This document shows, in pieces, positions 23,555 through 32,911 of a stretch of DNA of 64,000 nt (position 1 is the first letter of the stretch; each line of letters opens with the position of its first letter). Source of the stretch: Actinomadura terrae (GTDB taxonomy: Bacteria > Actinomycetota > Actinomycetes > Streptosporangiales > Streptosporangiaceae). The stretch covers positions 1,798,001-1,862,000 of the forward strand of contig NZ_JAICDG010000002.1 in assembly GCF_022751215.1 (NCBI RefSeq), written 5' to 3'. A program made the translations under genes and the position numbers. The notes below the pieces were generated by a model. That model was not told where the DNA came from and did not search any database. It worked only from the letters and a program-made list of their open reading frames with translations.

Positions 23555-24040
23555 TCAGCCCACCGCGCGCTTCACCAGGTCGCTGACCACGGCCTCGTTC
23601 GCGGCGTTCAGCTCCGTCAACGCGTAGGTGGTCGGCCACAGCGTGCCGTCGTCGAGGGCGGCCACGTCGCTGAAGCCGAGCGTCGCGTACCGCGACTTGA
23701 ACTTCTGCGCGCTCTGGAAGAAGCAGAGCACCTTGCCGTCCTTGGCGTAGGCGGGCATCCCGTACCAGGTCCTCGGCACGAGGTCCGGCGCGACCGAGGC
23801 GATGATCTCGTGCAGCCGCTCGGCGAGGACCCGGTCCGCGTCCGGCATCTCGGCGATCTTCTCGCGGACGTCGCGCTCCCCCTCCTCCCTCGCCTTGGCC
23901 AGGGACGAGCTGCGGCGCGCGGCCTTCTTCAGCTCCTTGGCGTGCTCCTTCATCGCGGCCCGCTCGTCGTCGGAGAACCCGTCGAAGTTCTTCTCGGACG
24001 CGGCGGCGTCGCCCGTGGTGGCCTTGCGTGCCTCGCTCAT
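23555..24040 (-). CDS. DUF1801-family protein
   Basis: 161 residues. The charged helical N-terminal half (SDDERAAMKEHAKELKKAAR) leads to a DUF1801/YdhG-type domain with LHEIIASVAPDLVPRTWYGMPAYAKDGKVLCFFQSAQKFKSRY. This family resembles the frataxin-like iron chaperone fold, but function in actinomycetes is not established. The N-terminal extension is typical for the actinobacterial form. It lies downstream of the AhpD-like gene on the same strand with an 86-base gap that contains direct repeats of CGTCGAACGG. Confidence 0.75.
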   Translation of the reverse strand: MSEARKATTGDAAASEKNFDGFSDDERAAMKEHAKELKKAARRSSSLAKAREEGERDVREKIAEMPDADRVLAERLHEIIASVAPDLVPRTWYGMPAYAKDGKVLCFFQSAQKFKSRYATLGFSDVAALDDGTLWPTTYALTELNAANEAVVSDLVKRAVG

Positions 24041-24126
24041 ATGGAAATCTCCCTCTCTGGCGTGTCTCGTCGAACGGCTCGTCGAACGGCGGGCCCTCGG
24101 CGGAGGGCCGCCCCTCAAGGTCCGGT

Positions 24127-24582
24127 CTATCCCCAGGCCCCGGCGATCTGCCGGGTGGTGGCGTTGAGCCGGTTGAACAGGTTGGTGAGCGCGATCATCA
24201 GGACGATCGCGGCGAGCTGCTTCTCGTCGTAGTAGGTGGCGGCGGCGTCCCAGGTCTCGTCGTCCACCGCGTCCGGACGGTCGGCCAGCCGCGTCGCGGC
24301 CTCGGCCAGGGCCAGCGCCGCCCGCTCCTCGTCGGTGAAGTAGGGCGCCTCGCGCCAGGCGGCGACCGCGGCCAGCCGGTCCTCGCTCACGCCCGCCTTG
24401 CGCGCCGACTTGGCGCCGCTGTCGACGCAGGCGCTGCACCCGTTGATCTGGCTGGCCCGCAGGTGCACCAGCTCCAGCGTCTGCTGCTCCACCCCGCCGG
24501 AGTGCGCGGCCTTGAACAGCTGCTGGATGGGCTGCATCGCACCGGTCAGGACGGCGGCGGGGTTCTGCATCCGGGACTGCAT
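24127..24582 (-). CDS. AhpD-like carboxymuconolactone decarboxylase family protein
   Basis: 151 residues. The redox motif ACVDSG sits in INGCSACVDSGAKSARKAG, i.e. CxxC followed by a proton-relay pattern, and LVHLRASQINGCSACVD is the family signature. Such proteins act as alkylhydroperoxidase-type reductases. The start is ATG 24582 with GGAG eleven bases upstream. The divergent gap to 24760 contains a short AT-rich promoter region. It is likely a peroxide stress protein. Confidence 0.85.
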   Translation of the reverse strand: MQSRMQNPAAVLTGAMQPIQQLFKAAHSGGVEQQTLELVHLRASQINGCSACVDSGAKSARKAGVSEDRLAAVAAWREAPYFTDEERAALALAEAATRLADRPDAVDDETWDAAATYYDEKQLAAIVLMIALTNLFNRLNATTRQIAGAWG

Positions 24583-24759
24583 CGCGGGTTTCTCCTTCGT
24601 GATCGGCTGCCCCATTCCCTCGGGGCATGGCTCCATCACAGCGGGACGGGCCGCCCCTGCCGATGCCCGTGGGACACCCTGGGACAGTCGAAACACCTCT
24701 GAACAGGGCTAATCTATCTAGAAGAGTTGTAGCGGGACGGGACAGGGAGGCCGGGGCGG

Positions 24760-27255
24760 ATGGCTGTGGAACACCGGATGCCGCAGACCGGCCCGCGCGA
24801 CGACCCCCGGGACGAGCTGGCCGCCCGGCTGCGCCTGCTCCAGGAGGTGTCCGAGCGCGGCGTCCGTGCGCTCGCGCGCGACGCCGGCCTCAGCTCGTCG
24901 TCGCTGTCGCGCTACCTGAGCGGCCAGACCGTGCCGCCCTGGCCCGCGGTGATCGCGCTGTGCCGCCTCGTCCAGCGCGATCCGCGCCCGCTGCGGCCGC
25001 TGTGGGAGCGCGCGGCGAACCCGCTGCCCGCGCCGCCGAAGACGAGCCGCCAGGTCCAGCCGCCGTCGCCGCCCGCGGGCGCGCCGCGTCCGCCCCGCAA
25101 CGACCTGCCGCGCGACGTGCCCGACTTCACCGGGCGCGAGGCCGAGCTGGCCGCCGTCCTCGCCGCCGTGGACGCGAGCCGGGTGGTCGCGCTCGACGGC
25201 ATGGCGGGCGTCGGCAAGACCTGCCTCGCGGTGCACGCCGCGCACCGGCTCGCCTCCGACTACCCCGACGCCCAGCTCTACATCGACCTGCACGGCTTCA
25301 CCGCCGGACGCGAGCCGCTCGACCCCGATCCCGCGCTGCGGACGCTGCTCGCCGCCCTCGACGTCCCGTCCGAGAAGATCCCGCAGGAGGGCGGCATCGA
25401 GCCGCTGGCCGCGTGCTGGCGCTCCGAGCTGGCGCACCGGCGGGCCGTCGTGGTGCTCGACAACGCCTCCGACGCCGAGCAGGTCCGGCTGCTGCTCCCC
25501 GGCGCCGGACCGTCCGTCGCCCTGGTGACCAGCCGCAACCGCCTGCTGGGGCTGGACGAGGTGCCCCCGGTTTCGCTGGACGTGCTGTCCCCGAAGGAGA
25601 GCGCCGAGCTGCTGGCCCGCGCCAGCGGCGACCCGGGCGGGTCCGGCGGGCGGCTGGCCCGCGATCCCGAGGCGGCCGCCGAGGTGCTGCGGCTGTGCGG
25701 GCACCTGCCGCTCGCGCTGCGGCTGGCCGCCGCGCGGCTCCGGCACCGGCCCGGCTGGACGGTCGGCGTCCTCGTCGAGCGGCTGGCGGAGGGCGCGAGC
25801 GAGTTCGACACGGCGTTCGCGATGTCGGTCCGGCAGCTCGACCGGACGCGGCGCCGCTTCTTCCGGCTGCTCGGGCTGGTGCCCGGCTCGTCCTTCGACG
25901 AGTACGTCGCGGCGGCGCTCGCGGCCGTGCCGGTGCGCGATGCCCGCGAGATGCTGGAGGACCTGCTGGACGCGCACCTCGTCCAGCAGCCGGCGGCCGG
26001 CCGCTACCGGCTGCACGACCTGGTGCGCCAGCACGCGCGCCGCGCCGCCGACGAGCAGGACGGACCGGCGGAGACCGAACGCGCGATCCACCGCGTCCTG
26101 GACTACTACGTGCACGCGGCGGCGGCAGCCGACGCCGTGATGTCGCACGCGCTGCCCGGCCGTGCGGTCTCCGTGAGCCACCCACCAGCCGACCTGCCCC
26201 GATTCGCCGGCAAGCACGCGGCGCTGTTCTGGTTCGGCACCGAGTACACGAACCTGATGGCCGTCTTCGAGACGGCGGTCGCCGCCGGGGCCGACCGGCA
26301 CGTCTGCGAGCTGCCGCGCGCCATGCGCGCGTTCTTCGCGCGGCGCTGCGGCACCACGCACCTCAACGTCCTGTTCGAGCGCTCGCTGGTCGCCGCGCGG
26401 CGCCTCGGCGACCCTCAGATGCTGGCCGACGCGCACAGCGACCTGGGCTTCGCCCGCTACAACGCGGGCCGGATGGCCGAGGCGGGCGCCGCCTACGACG
26501 CGGCGGCGCCGCTGGTGTCGAAGGCGGGGGACGCCTGGACGGAGGCCGAGCTGACCATGCGCCTCGGCTACCTGCGGTGGGACGAGGGGCGCGTCGAGGA
26601 GCCGCTCGGCCTGTTCCGGCGGGCGGGCGAGCTGTACGACGCCGCCGGGTGCCCGGCGGGCCGGACCCACGCGATCGCCTACGAGGCGTGGGCGATGCTC
26701 CAGCTCGGGCACCTCGACGAGGCGGCGCGGCTGGCCCGCGAGGCGCTGGAGGTCCCGCACGACGACCCCGCCTGGCCGCCCACGCTCACCGCCCGGATCA
26801 CCCTCGGCGTGGCCATCGCCCAGGAGCGTCCGGACGAGGCGTCCGAGCACCTGCGCCAGGCCCTGGAGCTGGCCCGCGAGGACGGGCACAAGCACAACGA
26901 GGCGTGGTGCCTCAACTGCCTCGGCGTGGCGCTGCGCCAGATGGGCCGCCACGAGGAGGCGCTCGCCAGCCACCGGCAGGCGTTCGCGCTGCTGGAGGAG
27001 CTGTTCGAGGAGCACTGGAAGCTGCACTTCCTCGACAGCTACGGGGAGACGTGCCGCCTGGCGGGCCTGCCCGACGAGGCGCTCCGCCTGCACCGCGAGG
27101 CGCTCGATCTGGCCCCGAGGGTCGGCTACCGGCACAAGGAGGCGCAGGCCCACGAGGGCATCGCCGCCGTCCTCGCCGAGAGCGACCCGGCCGCCGCCGC
27201 CGAGCACCGCGCCGCCGGCCAGGCCATCCTGAACGAACTCGCCGAACTCTCGTAA
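24760..27255 (+). CDS. HTH - NB-ARC - TPR regulator
   Basis: 831 residues. An N-terminal Xre-like HTH (about 12-65: LARDAGLSSSSLSRYLSGQ) is followed by a Pro-rich linker, an NB-ARC ATPase with Walker A GMAGVGKTCLA (about 147-157), Walker B AVVVLDNA, the TSRNRLLGL sensor and LPLALRLAAARL. A winged-helix part leads to about eight TPR-like repeats (540-830). This is a STAND-type ATPase that probably switches transcription on in response to a ligand. It stands alone between convergent or divergent neighbours. No sign of damage. Confidence 0.9.
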   Translation: MAVEHRMPQTGPRDDPRDELAARLRLLQEVSERGVRALARDAGLSSSSLSRYLSGQTVPPWPAVIALCRLVQRDPRPLRPLWERAANPLPAPPKTSRQVQPPSPPAGAPRPPRNDLPRDVPDFTGREAELAAVLAAVDASRVVALDGMAGVGKTCLAVHAAHRLASDYPDAQLYIDLHGFTAGREPLDPDPALRTLLAALDVPSEKIPQEGGIEPLAACWRSELAHRRAVVVLDNASDAEQVRLLLPGAGPSVALVTSRNRLLGLDEVPPVSLDVLSPKESAELLARASGDPGGSGGRLARDPEAAAEVLRLCGHLPLALRLAAARLRHRPGWTVGVLVERLAEGASEFDTAFAMSVRQLDRTRRRFFRLLGLVPGSSFDEYVAAALAAVPVRDAREMLEDLLDAHLVQQPAAGRYRLHDLVRQHARRAADEQDGPAETERAIHRVLDYYVHAAAAADAVMSHALPGRAVSVSHPPADLPRFAGKHAALFWFGTEYTNLMAVFETAVAAGADRHVCELPRAMRAFFARRCGTTHLNVLFERSLVAARRLGDPQMLADAHSDLGFARYNAGRMAEAGAAYDAAAPLVSKAGDAWTEAELTMRLGYLRWDEGRVEEPLGLFRRAGELYDAAGCPAGRTHAIAYEAWAMLQLGHLDEAARLAREALEVPHDDPAWPPTLTARITLGVAIAQERPDEASEHLRQALELAREDGHKHNEAWCLNCLGVALRQMGRHEEALASHRQAFALLEELFEEHWKLHFLDSYGETCRLAGLPDEALRLHREALDLAPRVGYRHKEAQAHEGIAAVLAESDPAAAAEHRAAGQAILNELAELS

Positions 27256-27277
27256 CGCCCGTAAATCGGAGCGCGCG

Positions 27278-27613
27278 TTACGCCGCGCCGCTCGCGGACG
27301 CCTCGTCCGCGCCGAGGCTCAGGATCGGGTCGAGCAGGCCCGGGAAGCGGTCGCCGAGATCGCCGTAGCGCGGCCGGATGCGCCGGTGCCGCCCGTCGAC
27401 GGCCATGCTGATCAGCCCGGCCTCGCGGAGGATCCGCCAGTGGTTGGTCATCGTGGACAGCGGCACGTTCATGCCCTCGGCGAGCGCGGCGCAGTGCGAG
27501 TCGGGGCTGGTCCAGGCGCGCCGCACGAGCTCCAGCCGTACCGGATCGCCGAGCGCGTGCAGCACCGACGGCAGCGTCATCGACTCGCGCGCGGGCTCGG
27601 GTAGCAGTCGCAT
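27278..27613 (-). CDS. ArsR-family winged-helix repressor
   Basis: 111 residues from ATG 27613. LHALGDPVRLELVRRAW and MNVPLSTMTNHWRILREAGLI form the ArsR helix-turn-helix. There is no obvious metal-binding Cys pair, so it may sense an organic compound. It is divergent from an MFS exporter with an inverted repeat between them (27633-27657), a typical repressor-exporter arrangement. Confidence 0.88.
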   Translation of the reverse strand: MRLLPEPARESMTLPSVLHALGDPVRLELVRRAWTSPDSHCAALAEGMNVPLSTMTNHWRILREAGLISMAVDGRHRRIRPRYGDLGDRFPGLLDPILSLGADEASASGAA

Positions 27614-27632
27614 GCCCCGACGATACCCTATG

Positions 27633-27657
27633 GTTCGACAGTACGAGATTATCGAAC
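27633..27657. promoter_or_regulatory. Operator candidate between ArsR and exporter genes
   Basis: GTTCGA and TCGAAC, inverted repeats with a 13-base spacer, in the 86-base divergent gap. Likely the binding site of the ArsR protein controlling both genes. Confidence 0.65.
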
Positions 27658-27699
27658 TATCTTTGCCGGACGGCATCCCGCCTCACGAAGGGAACAGCG

Positions 27700-29157
27700 T
27701 TGTCCGCACCCGAAAACGCATCGTCCACTGGCGGAGGAATAAGCTCGAAACGGGCCGTACTGTTGGCCGTCGCCTGCCTGGGCCAGTTCATGGTGCTGCT
27801 CGACAGCACGATCGTCGGCGCGGCGCTGCCCGATATGCGGGAGCGGTTGCACACGGGGTTGAGCGGCCTGCAATGGATCGTCGACTCCTACGTCCTGCTG
27901 GTCGCGATGCTGCTGCTGTCCGGCGGCGTGTTCGCCGACCGCTTCGGCCGCAGGCGCGTGTTCCTCGCGGGTGTCGCGGTGTTCACGGCCGCGTCCGTGC
28001 TGTGCTCGGTCGCGCCCTCGCTCGGCTGGCTGATCGCCGGACGGGTGCTCCAGGGCGTCGGCGCCGCCGCGCTGAGCCCCGCTTCACTGGCCCTGCTCGC
28101 CACCGCTTATCCCGTCCCGCAGGAACGGGTGAGGGCGATCGGATTGTGGGCCGGATTCAGCGGAATCGGCCTTGCCGCCGGGCCGCTGGCCGGTGGAATT
28201 CTGGTGGACGCCTTCAGCTGGCCCGCCATTTTCCTCGTCAATGTTCCGATCGGCGCGGTGCTGCTCGCGGCCGGTCTGCGCGTCCTGGGGGAGTCGCGCA
28301 ACCCGGGCGCGCCGGCGATCGACGTCCCGGGGACGGTCCTGTCCGTCCTCGGCGTGGGCGTGCTGACCTACGGGCTGATCGAGGGCGGCTCCCGGGGCTG
28401 GACCTCGCCCCTGATCCTGGGCTCCTTCGTCGCCGGGGCCGTGCTCCTCGCCGTCTTCGTCGCCGTCGAGGCGCGCACCGCGGCGCCGATGCTGCCGCTG
28501 CGGCTGTTCCGGCAGCGGCTGTTCACCGTCTCCAATACCGCGATGGTCGTCGTCGGCTTCGCGCTCATGGGCTCGGCGTTCTTCTTCTCCCAGTTCTTCG
28601 TGTACGTCCAGGGGAGCTCGATCCTGCGCGCCGGGCTCCAGACGCTGCCCAGCACGCTCGCGATGGTGGTCGTCAGCCCGTTCGCGGGCCGGCTGGCGGC
28701 CAGGTACGGCTTCCGGATCGTCGTCACGGTCGGCCTGGTGCTGGCCGGGCTGGGCCTGCTGGCCATGGGTTTCGCGCACGCGCACACCCCCTACGCGAAC
28801 GTGTGGTGGCGGCTGGCCGTCGTCGGCGTCGGGTTCGCGCTGACGATGTCGCCGCTGACCGGAGCCGCCATCCAGGCGGCCGGCCCGCGCGAGGGCGGGC
28901 TCGCGTCCGGCGTCAGCAGCACCACCCGGCAGATCGGCGCGGTGCTGGGCGTGGCGGTGCTCGGCGCGGTCGTCCGCGCGCGGGAGTCGGGCGGCGCGTC
29001 GTTCGGGTCCGGGCTCGACAGCGCATTCCTCACGGCCGGGGCCGTCACGCTGGTCGGCGCGGTCCTCACCGGCCTGTGGCTACGACCGCAAAGCCACCAA
29101 GACATTACTTTTCGACCAGGCCAAGGGGACCGTGAGGGCAGTGTTGCCTCTCGGTGA
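27700..29157 (+). CDS. DHA2-family MFS drug exporter
   Basis: 485 residues, TTG start at 27700 with GAAGGGA upstream. About fourteen helices; LDSTIVGAALPDM, GGVFADRFGRRR (motif A), GLAAGPLAGGILVD (motif C) and VSSTTRQIGAVLGVAVLG are EmrB/QacA-like. It is divergent from the ArsR gene, probably its target. The C-terminal tail is polar. Substrate unknown. Confidence 0.9.
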   Translation: MSAPENASSTGGGISSKRAVLLAVACLGQFMVLLDSTIVGAALPDMRERLHTGLSGLQWIVDSYVLLVAMLLLSGGVFADRFGRRRVFLAGVAVFTAASVLCSVAPSLGWLIAGRVLQGVGAAALSPASLALLATAYPVPQERVRAIGLWAGFSGIGLAAGPLAGGILVDAFSWPAIFLVNVPIGAVLLAAGLRVLGESRNPGAPAIDVPGTVLSVLGVGVLTYGLIEGGSRGWTSPLILGSFVAGAVLLAVFVAVEARTAAPMLPLRLFRQRLFTVSNTAMVVVGFALMGSAFFFSQFFVYVQGSSILRAGLQTLPSTLAMVVVSPFAGRLAARYGFRIVVTVGLVLAGLGLLAMGFAHAHTPYANVWWRLAVVGVGFALTMSPLTGAAIQAAGPREGGLASGVSSTTRQIGAVLGVAVLGAVVRARESGGASFGSGLDSAFLTAGAVTLVGAVLTGLWLRPQSHQDITFRPGQGDREGSVASR

Positions 29158-29175
29158 TACGGGGACCACGGAAAG

Positions 29176-29697
29176 GTGGCGACCCCCTTTCAGCGAGACA
29201 AGGTCCGGCTGGTCTTCGACGCCCTCGACCGCGACGGCGACGGCACCCTCCGCGCGGGCGACTTCGAGGCCCTCGCCCGCCGGTGGGCGGCGACCCGCGT
29301 GGCGGGCGACGAGGAACACCTGCTGGCGGCCATGCGCGGCTGGTGGACGACGCTCGCCGCGCACTCCCGCACCCCCGACGCGGTCGCGATCGAGGACGTG
29401 CTGACCGTCGTCGACCTGCTCACGACCATGTCCGAGGCGGTCACCACGACCGCCGCGCTCATGTTCGAGGCCGTGGACGAGAACGGCGACGGCCGCATCT
29501 CCCCGGCGGAGTACCGCCAGATGATCGAGGCGTGGCAGGGCGGCCCCACCGACGTCGCCGACACCTTCGCCCTGCTCGACACCGACGGCGACGGCGTGAT
29601 CTCCCGCGAGGAGTTCGCCGCCCACTGGTACGAGTTCTGGGCCGGGGACGACCCCGCCGCCCCGGGCAGCCGGGTCTTCGGCCGCGTCCCGGGCTGA
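29176..29697 (+). CDS. EF-hand calcium-binding protein (calerythrin-like)
   Basis: 173 residues, GTG start. Three clear EF-hand loops: DRDGDGTLRAGDF, DENGDGRISPAEY and DTDGDGVISREEF, each with Asp/Asn at 1, 3, 5 and Glu/Asp-type position 12. A fourth degenerate site lies around residues 65-80. No signal peptide or membrane segment, so it is a cytoplasmic Ca2+ buffer or sensor as in calerythrin. Confidence 0.92.
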   Translation: MATPFQRDKVRLVFDALDRDGDGTLRAGDFEALARRWAATRVAGDEEHLLAAMRGWWTTLAAHSRTPDAVAIEDVLTVVDLLTTMSEAVTTTAALMFEAVDENGDGRISPAEYRQMIEAWQGGPTDVADTFALLDTDGDGVISREEFAAHWYEFWAGDDPAAPGSRVFGRVPG

Positions 29698-29708
29698 CCC
29701 GGCGCCCC

Positions 29709-30383
29709 CTACCCGGTCAGCCCGGCCGCCGTCAGCGTGAGGTGCAGGGCCAGCACCTCGGCCGCCGCGCCGGCGTCGCGGGCCAGCGCCGCCTCCTCCA
29801 GCCGCCGGTGCTCGGCGATCCCGTCCCGGCCCGGGTCGCGGTGCGCCGACCAGCGGCGGGCCAGCTCGCTCGCGGTCCACATGCGGTCGAACGTCTCCAG
29901 CAGGACGGGGTTGCCGCAGCCCTCCAGCAGCGTCCGGTGGAACACGCGGTGCGCCTCGGACCACTCCTCGGTGTAGTACTCGCCGCCGTCGGACGCGTGG
30001 ACCGGCGTGCGCGCCAGCCGGTGGTGGGCCGCCCGCACGCGCGCCTCCCAGTCGAGATCGCCGCGTTCGACCGACATGCGCAGCACGACCGGCTCGATCG
30101 TTCGGCGGGCCTCGGCGATCTCCTGCCAGCGGCGGTCGGAGTGGGACGGGACGGCGAAACCGCGGTTCGGCAGCCGGTCGGCGAGGCCGTCGCCGACCAC
30201 CCGCACCAGCGCCTCGCGCACGACGGCCAGGCTCACGCCGTGCTGCTTGGCGAGCTCGTGCGGTTTGAGGGGGGCGCCGGGGGCGTGCTCCCCGCGCATG
30301 ATCGCGTTCCGCAGGTGCGCGTAGACCTGCTCGGAGAGCATCCGCTTCCCGGACGCGGCTGAGGTTCCGGCCGTCTGGCTCAT
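29709..30383 (-). CDS. GntR-family regulator (FadR/VanR type)
   Basis: 224 residues. The N-terminal winged helix has EQVYAHLRNAIMRGEHAPGAPLKPHELAKQHGVSLAVVREAL and RLPNRGFAV, followed by an all-helical FCD-like ligand domain with His/Asp residues that bind metal in relatives. It is divergent from the PEBP gene over a perfect AT-rich palindrome that overlaps its promoter, so autoregulation is likely. Confidence 0.9.
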   Translation of the reverse strand: MSQTAGTSAASGKRMLSEQVYAHLRNAIMRGEHAPGAPLKPHELAKQHGVSLAVVREALVRVVGDGLADRLPNRGFAVPSHSDRRWQEIAEARRTIEPVVLRMSVERGDLDWEARVRAAHHRLARTPVHASDGGEYYTEEWSEAHRVFHRTLLEGCGNPVLLETFDRMWTASELARRWSAHRDPGRDGIAEHRRLEEAALARDAGAAAEVLALHLTLTAAGLTG

Positions 30384-30407
30384 GCCGTCAGCATAGACGA
30401 TTTGGCA

Positions 30408-30421
30408 AATAATCGATTATT
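30408..30421. promoter_or_regulatory. Perfect 14-bp palindrome, GntR operator candidate
   Basis: AATAATCGATTATT, fully palindromic and very AT-rich for this genome, 25 bases upstream of the GntR start and about 85 bases before the PEBP gene. Confidence 0.7.
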
Positions 30422-30505
30422 ACTGTTATGGTCGATCTGGTGGCGGGGCGATCCACCGAGATCGCCCGCCGCCCCGACGGCACGACCCTTGAGAGGAACG
30501 ACCCG

Positions 30506-31033
30506 ATGAACGACCCCTTCGCCCGCCTTCCCGAGGCGGCCTCCTTCACCGTCACCAGCGCGTCCGTCGCCGACGGCGCCGCCTGGCCGTCCGAGCAGCT
30601 CTCGTCCGGCGTCCCAGGCGGGAAGGACGTCTCCCCGCAGCTCTCCTGGAGCGGCGCCCCCGACGGCACCAAGAGCTTTGCCGTCACCGTGTACGACCCC
30701 GACGCGCCCACCGGCTCCGGGTTCTGGCACTGGGCGGTCGCCGACATCCCCGCGTCCGTCACCGAACTGCCGGAGGGCGCGGGCGACGACACCGGCTCGG
30801 CCCTGCCTGGGGGCGCGTTCCAGGTGCCCAACGACGCCCGCCTCGCCCGCTACATCGGCGCCGCCCCGCCCGCCGGGCACGGCCCGCACCGCTACCACGT
30901 CGTGGTGCACGCCCTCGACGTCGAGTCCCTCGGCGTCCCGGCCGACGCCACGCCCGCCTACCTCGGCTTCACGATCGCGGGCCACATCCTCGGCCGCGCG
31001 GTCCTGGTCGCCACCGCCGAGACGCCCGCCTGA
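30506..31033 (+). CDS. YbhB/YbcL family (PEBP-like) protein
   Basis: 175 residues from ATG 30506 with GAGAGGA upstream. The family core is VSPQLSWSGAPDGTKSFAVTVYDPDAPTGSGFWHWAVADIPASV and GPHRYHVVVHALDV, the conserved DPDAP and HWxV ligand-pocket motifs of phosphatidylethanolamine-binding proteins. Cytoplasmic; exact role unknown. Probably controlled by the divergent GntR. Confidence 0.92.
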   Translation: MNDPFARLPEAASFTVTSASVADGAAWPSEQLSSGVPGGKDVSPQLSWSGAPDGTKSFAVTVYDPDAPTGSGFWHWAVADIPASVTELPEGAGDDTGSALPGGAFQVPNDARLARYIGAAPPAGHGPHRYHVVVHALDVESLGVPADATPAYLGFTIAGHILGRAVLVATAETPA

Positions 31034-31053
31034 CCAGCGCTGCCCAGGCCCCG

Positions 31054-32130
31054 CTACCTGGTGAACCGCACCGTGATCGAAAGGCCGCCCCCGGGGCGGG
31101 CGGTGGCGGTCAGGGCGGCGCGGTGGGCCCGGGCGACGGCGTTGACGATGGCGAGGCCGAGACCGTGGCCGTGCCGGTCGGGCGACCCCTTCTGGAAGGT
31201 CTGGAAGAGCCGCTCGACCTGGTCTTCGGGAACGACCGGCCCGCTGTTGGCGACGGTGACGGCCGCCTCCGCGCCGAACGCCCGCGTGGTGACCGTCACC
31301 CACCCGTCCGCGTGGTTGTGGCGGACGGCGTTGTCGACGAGGTTGGCGACGAGGCTCTCGACCAGCCTCGGGTCCCCGGCCGACGTCGCGGGCGCCAGGC
31401 TCTCGGTGATCTCGATGCCCGCCTCCGCCGCCCGGGCCCGCCGGGAGGCGAGCACCTTCCCGGCCGTCTCGGCGAGGTCCAGCTCGTCCCAGCAGGTGAC
31501 GCCGCGCTCGCTGGTCGCGAGGACGAGCAGCGACTGGACGAGCCGCTCCTGGTATCCGCCCAGGTCGAGGGCCTCCTCGCAGACCGCGCGGAGGGTGGCG
31601 GCGTCGGCGTCCGGATCGGCGAGCGCGACCTCCAGGAGGGTGCGCAGGCCCGCGAGCGGCGTGCGCAGCTCGTGCGAGGCGTTCGCGACGAAGTGGCGCT
31701 GCGCGTCGAAGGACGCCTGGAGGCGCGCGAACAGGTCGTCGAGCGTGCGGCCCAGCTCGGTCAGCTCGTCCACCGGTGCGCCGAGGTCGAGGCGCCGGTG
31801 CAGGTCCCCGGCGGAGATCACCTGGGCGGTGGCGGTGATGGCGCGCAGCGGACGCAGGAACCGTCCGGCCACGAACCAGCCGAGGGCCAGCGCGACCGGG
31901 ACCAGCACGGCGAGGGCGACGGCCGAACCCGCGAGCAGGCGGGGGAGGCCGACGCCCGCCCCGGCGTCGGCCGGTGCGGGCGCGGCGCCCTCGGGCGTCG
32001 TCGACCCGACGCTGGCCAGCGGCACCGCGACCATGACGACCACGAGGAACCCGGCCGCGTAGATGCCCGCCGCGTAGGCGAGCGCGAGCCGGGTGCGGAG
32101 AGAGTGCCGCAGCGGGCGCCGCGCGGTCAC
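31054..32130 (-). CDS. Membrane sensor histidine kinase
   Basis: 358 residues, GTG start overlapping the regulator stop (GTGA). Two membrane helices flank a short, Ala/Pro/Gly-rich extracytoplasmic loop of about 40 residues. A HAMP region follows, then the H box NASHELRTPLAGL, the N box LVANLVDNAVRHN, and GHGLGLAIVNAVARAH. With the OmpR-type regulator it probably controls the divergent ABC transporter, as in bacitracin- or antibiotic-sensing modules. Confidence 0.92.
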   Translation of the reverse strand: MTARRPLRHSLRTRLALAYAAGIYAAGFLVVVMVAVPLASVGSTTPEGAAPAPADAGAGVGLPRLLAGSAVALAVLVPVALALGWFVAGRFLRPLRAITATAQVISAGDLHRRLDLGAPVDELTELGRTLDDLFARLQASFDAQRHFVANASHELRTPLAGLRTLLEVALADPDADAATLRAVCEEALDLGGYQERLVQSLLVLATSERGVTCWDELDLAETAGKVLASRRARAAEAGIEITESLAPATSAGDPRLVESLVANLVDNAVRHNHADGWVTVTTRAFGAEAAVTVANSGPVVPEDQVERLFQTFQKGSPDRHGHGLGLAIVNAVARAHRAALTATARPGGGLSITVRFTR

Positions 32131-32789
32131 GCCGGTCCGATGCGGTAGCCGCCCTCGCGGACGGTCTCGATCACGGGCGGGTCGCCGAGCTTGGCCCGCA
32201 ACCGGTGCATGGCGTGCTTGACCGCGCTGCTGAACGGGTCGGCCGCCTCGTCCCAGACGCGTTCGAGCAGTTCCTCGGCGGACAGCACGCGGCCCGGCAC
32301 GGCGAGCAGGCATTCGAGCAGCGCGAACTCGCGGGGGCTCAGCGCAAGCGGCCGCCCGGCCCGCGTCGCGACCCGGCGGGCCGGGTCGAGCGTGATGTCC
32401 CCGCAGGTCAGCACCGGCGGCAACGGCGGGGTGGCGCGGCGGGCCAGCGCGCGGACGCGGGCGACCAGCTCGGCGAACGCGAACGGCTTCGGCAGGTAGT
32501 CGTCCGCGCCGAGGGCGAGCCCGCCGACCCGGTCCTCGATCGTGCCGGACGCGGTGAGCATCAGCACGCGGACCTCCCGCCGGTCGTGGGCGAGGCGGCG
32601 GCAGATCTCGTCGCCGTGGACGCCGGGCAGGTCGCGGTCGAGGATCACCACCTCGTAGCGGGTGACCGCGAGGCGTTCGAGCGCGGCCGTCCCGTCGAGG
32701 ACGACGTCGACCGCCATGCCCTCGCGGCGCAGCCCGGCCCCGAGCGAGCGGGCGAGGACCTCGAAGTCCTCGACGACGAGGACCCTCAC
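32127..32789 (-). CDS. OmpR/PhoB-family response regulator
   Basis: 220 residues from GTG 32789. The receiver domain has VVEDFE, phospho-acceptor Asp in VILDRDLPGVHGD, LTASG and LPKPFAFAEL. The winged-helix domain has LSPREFALLECLLAVPGRVLSAEELLERVW and VKHAMHRLRAKL. It is divergent from the ABC exporter operon, with palindromic DNA between them. Confidence 0.93.
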   Translation of the reverse strand: MRVLVVEDFEVLARSLGAGLRREGMAVDVVLDGTAALERLAVTRYEVVILDRDLPGVHGDEICRRLAHDRREVRVLMLTASGTIEDRVGGLALGADDYLPKPFAFAELVARVRALARRATPPLPPVLTCGDITLDPARRVATRAGRPLALSPREFALLECLLAVPGRVLSAEELLERVWDEAADPFSSAVKHAMHRLRAKLGDPPVIETVREGGYRIGPA

Positions 32790-32856
32790 CGCTCCGCACC
32801 AGGCCCGCCTGGTTGGAATGCCATGCGGGGCACGATGCCAGATGCCCGGTTCCAAC

Positions 32857-32879
32857 CGGGTCGCAGTCGCTGCGACCCG
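32857..32879. promoter_or_regulatory. Palindrome in the regulator/ABC exporter divergent gap
   Basis: CGGGTCGCAG-TCG-CTGCGACCCG, a perfect 10-bp inverted repeat. Around it GGTTCCAACC (32849-32858) and GGTGAAACC-type half-sites recur. It is a likely binding site of the response regulator or a promoter-proximal hairpin in the ABC transcript. Confidence 0.6.
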
Positions 32880-32911
32880 GGTGAAACCGGGTACCGCGTA
32901 CAACCGTCGGC

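Noticed and set aside
24060..24126. Hairpin GGCCCTC/GAGGGCC between the AhpD-like and DUF1801 genes as a terminator
   Set aside because: Only 7 bp in very G/C-rich DNA, expected by chance; not convincing enough to list.
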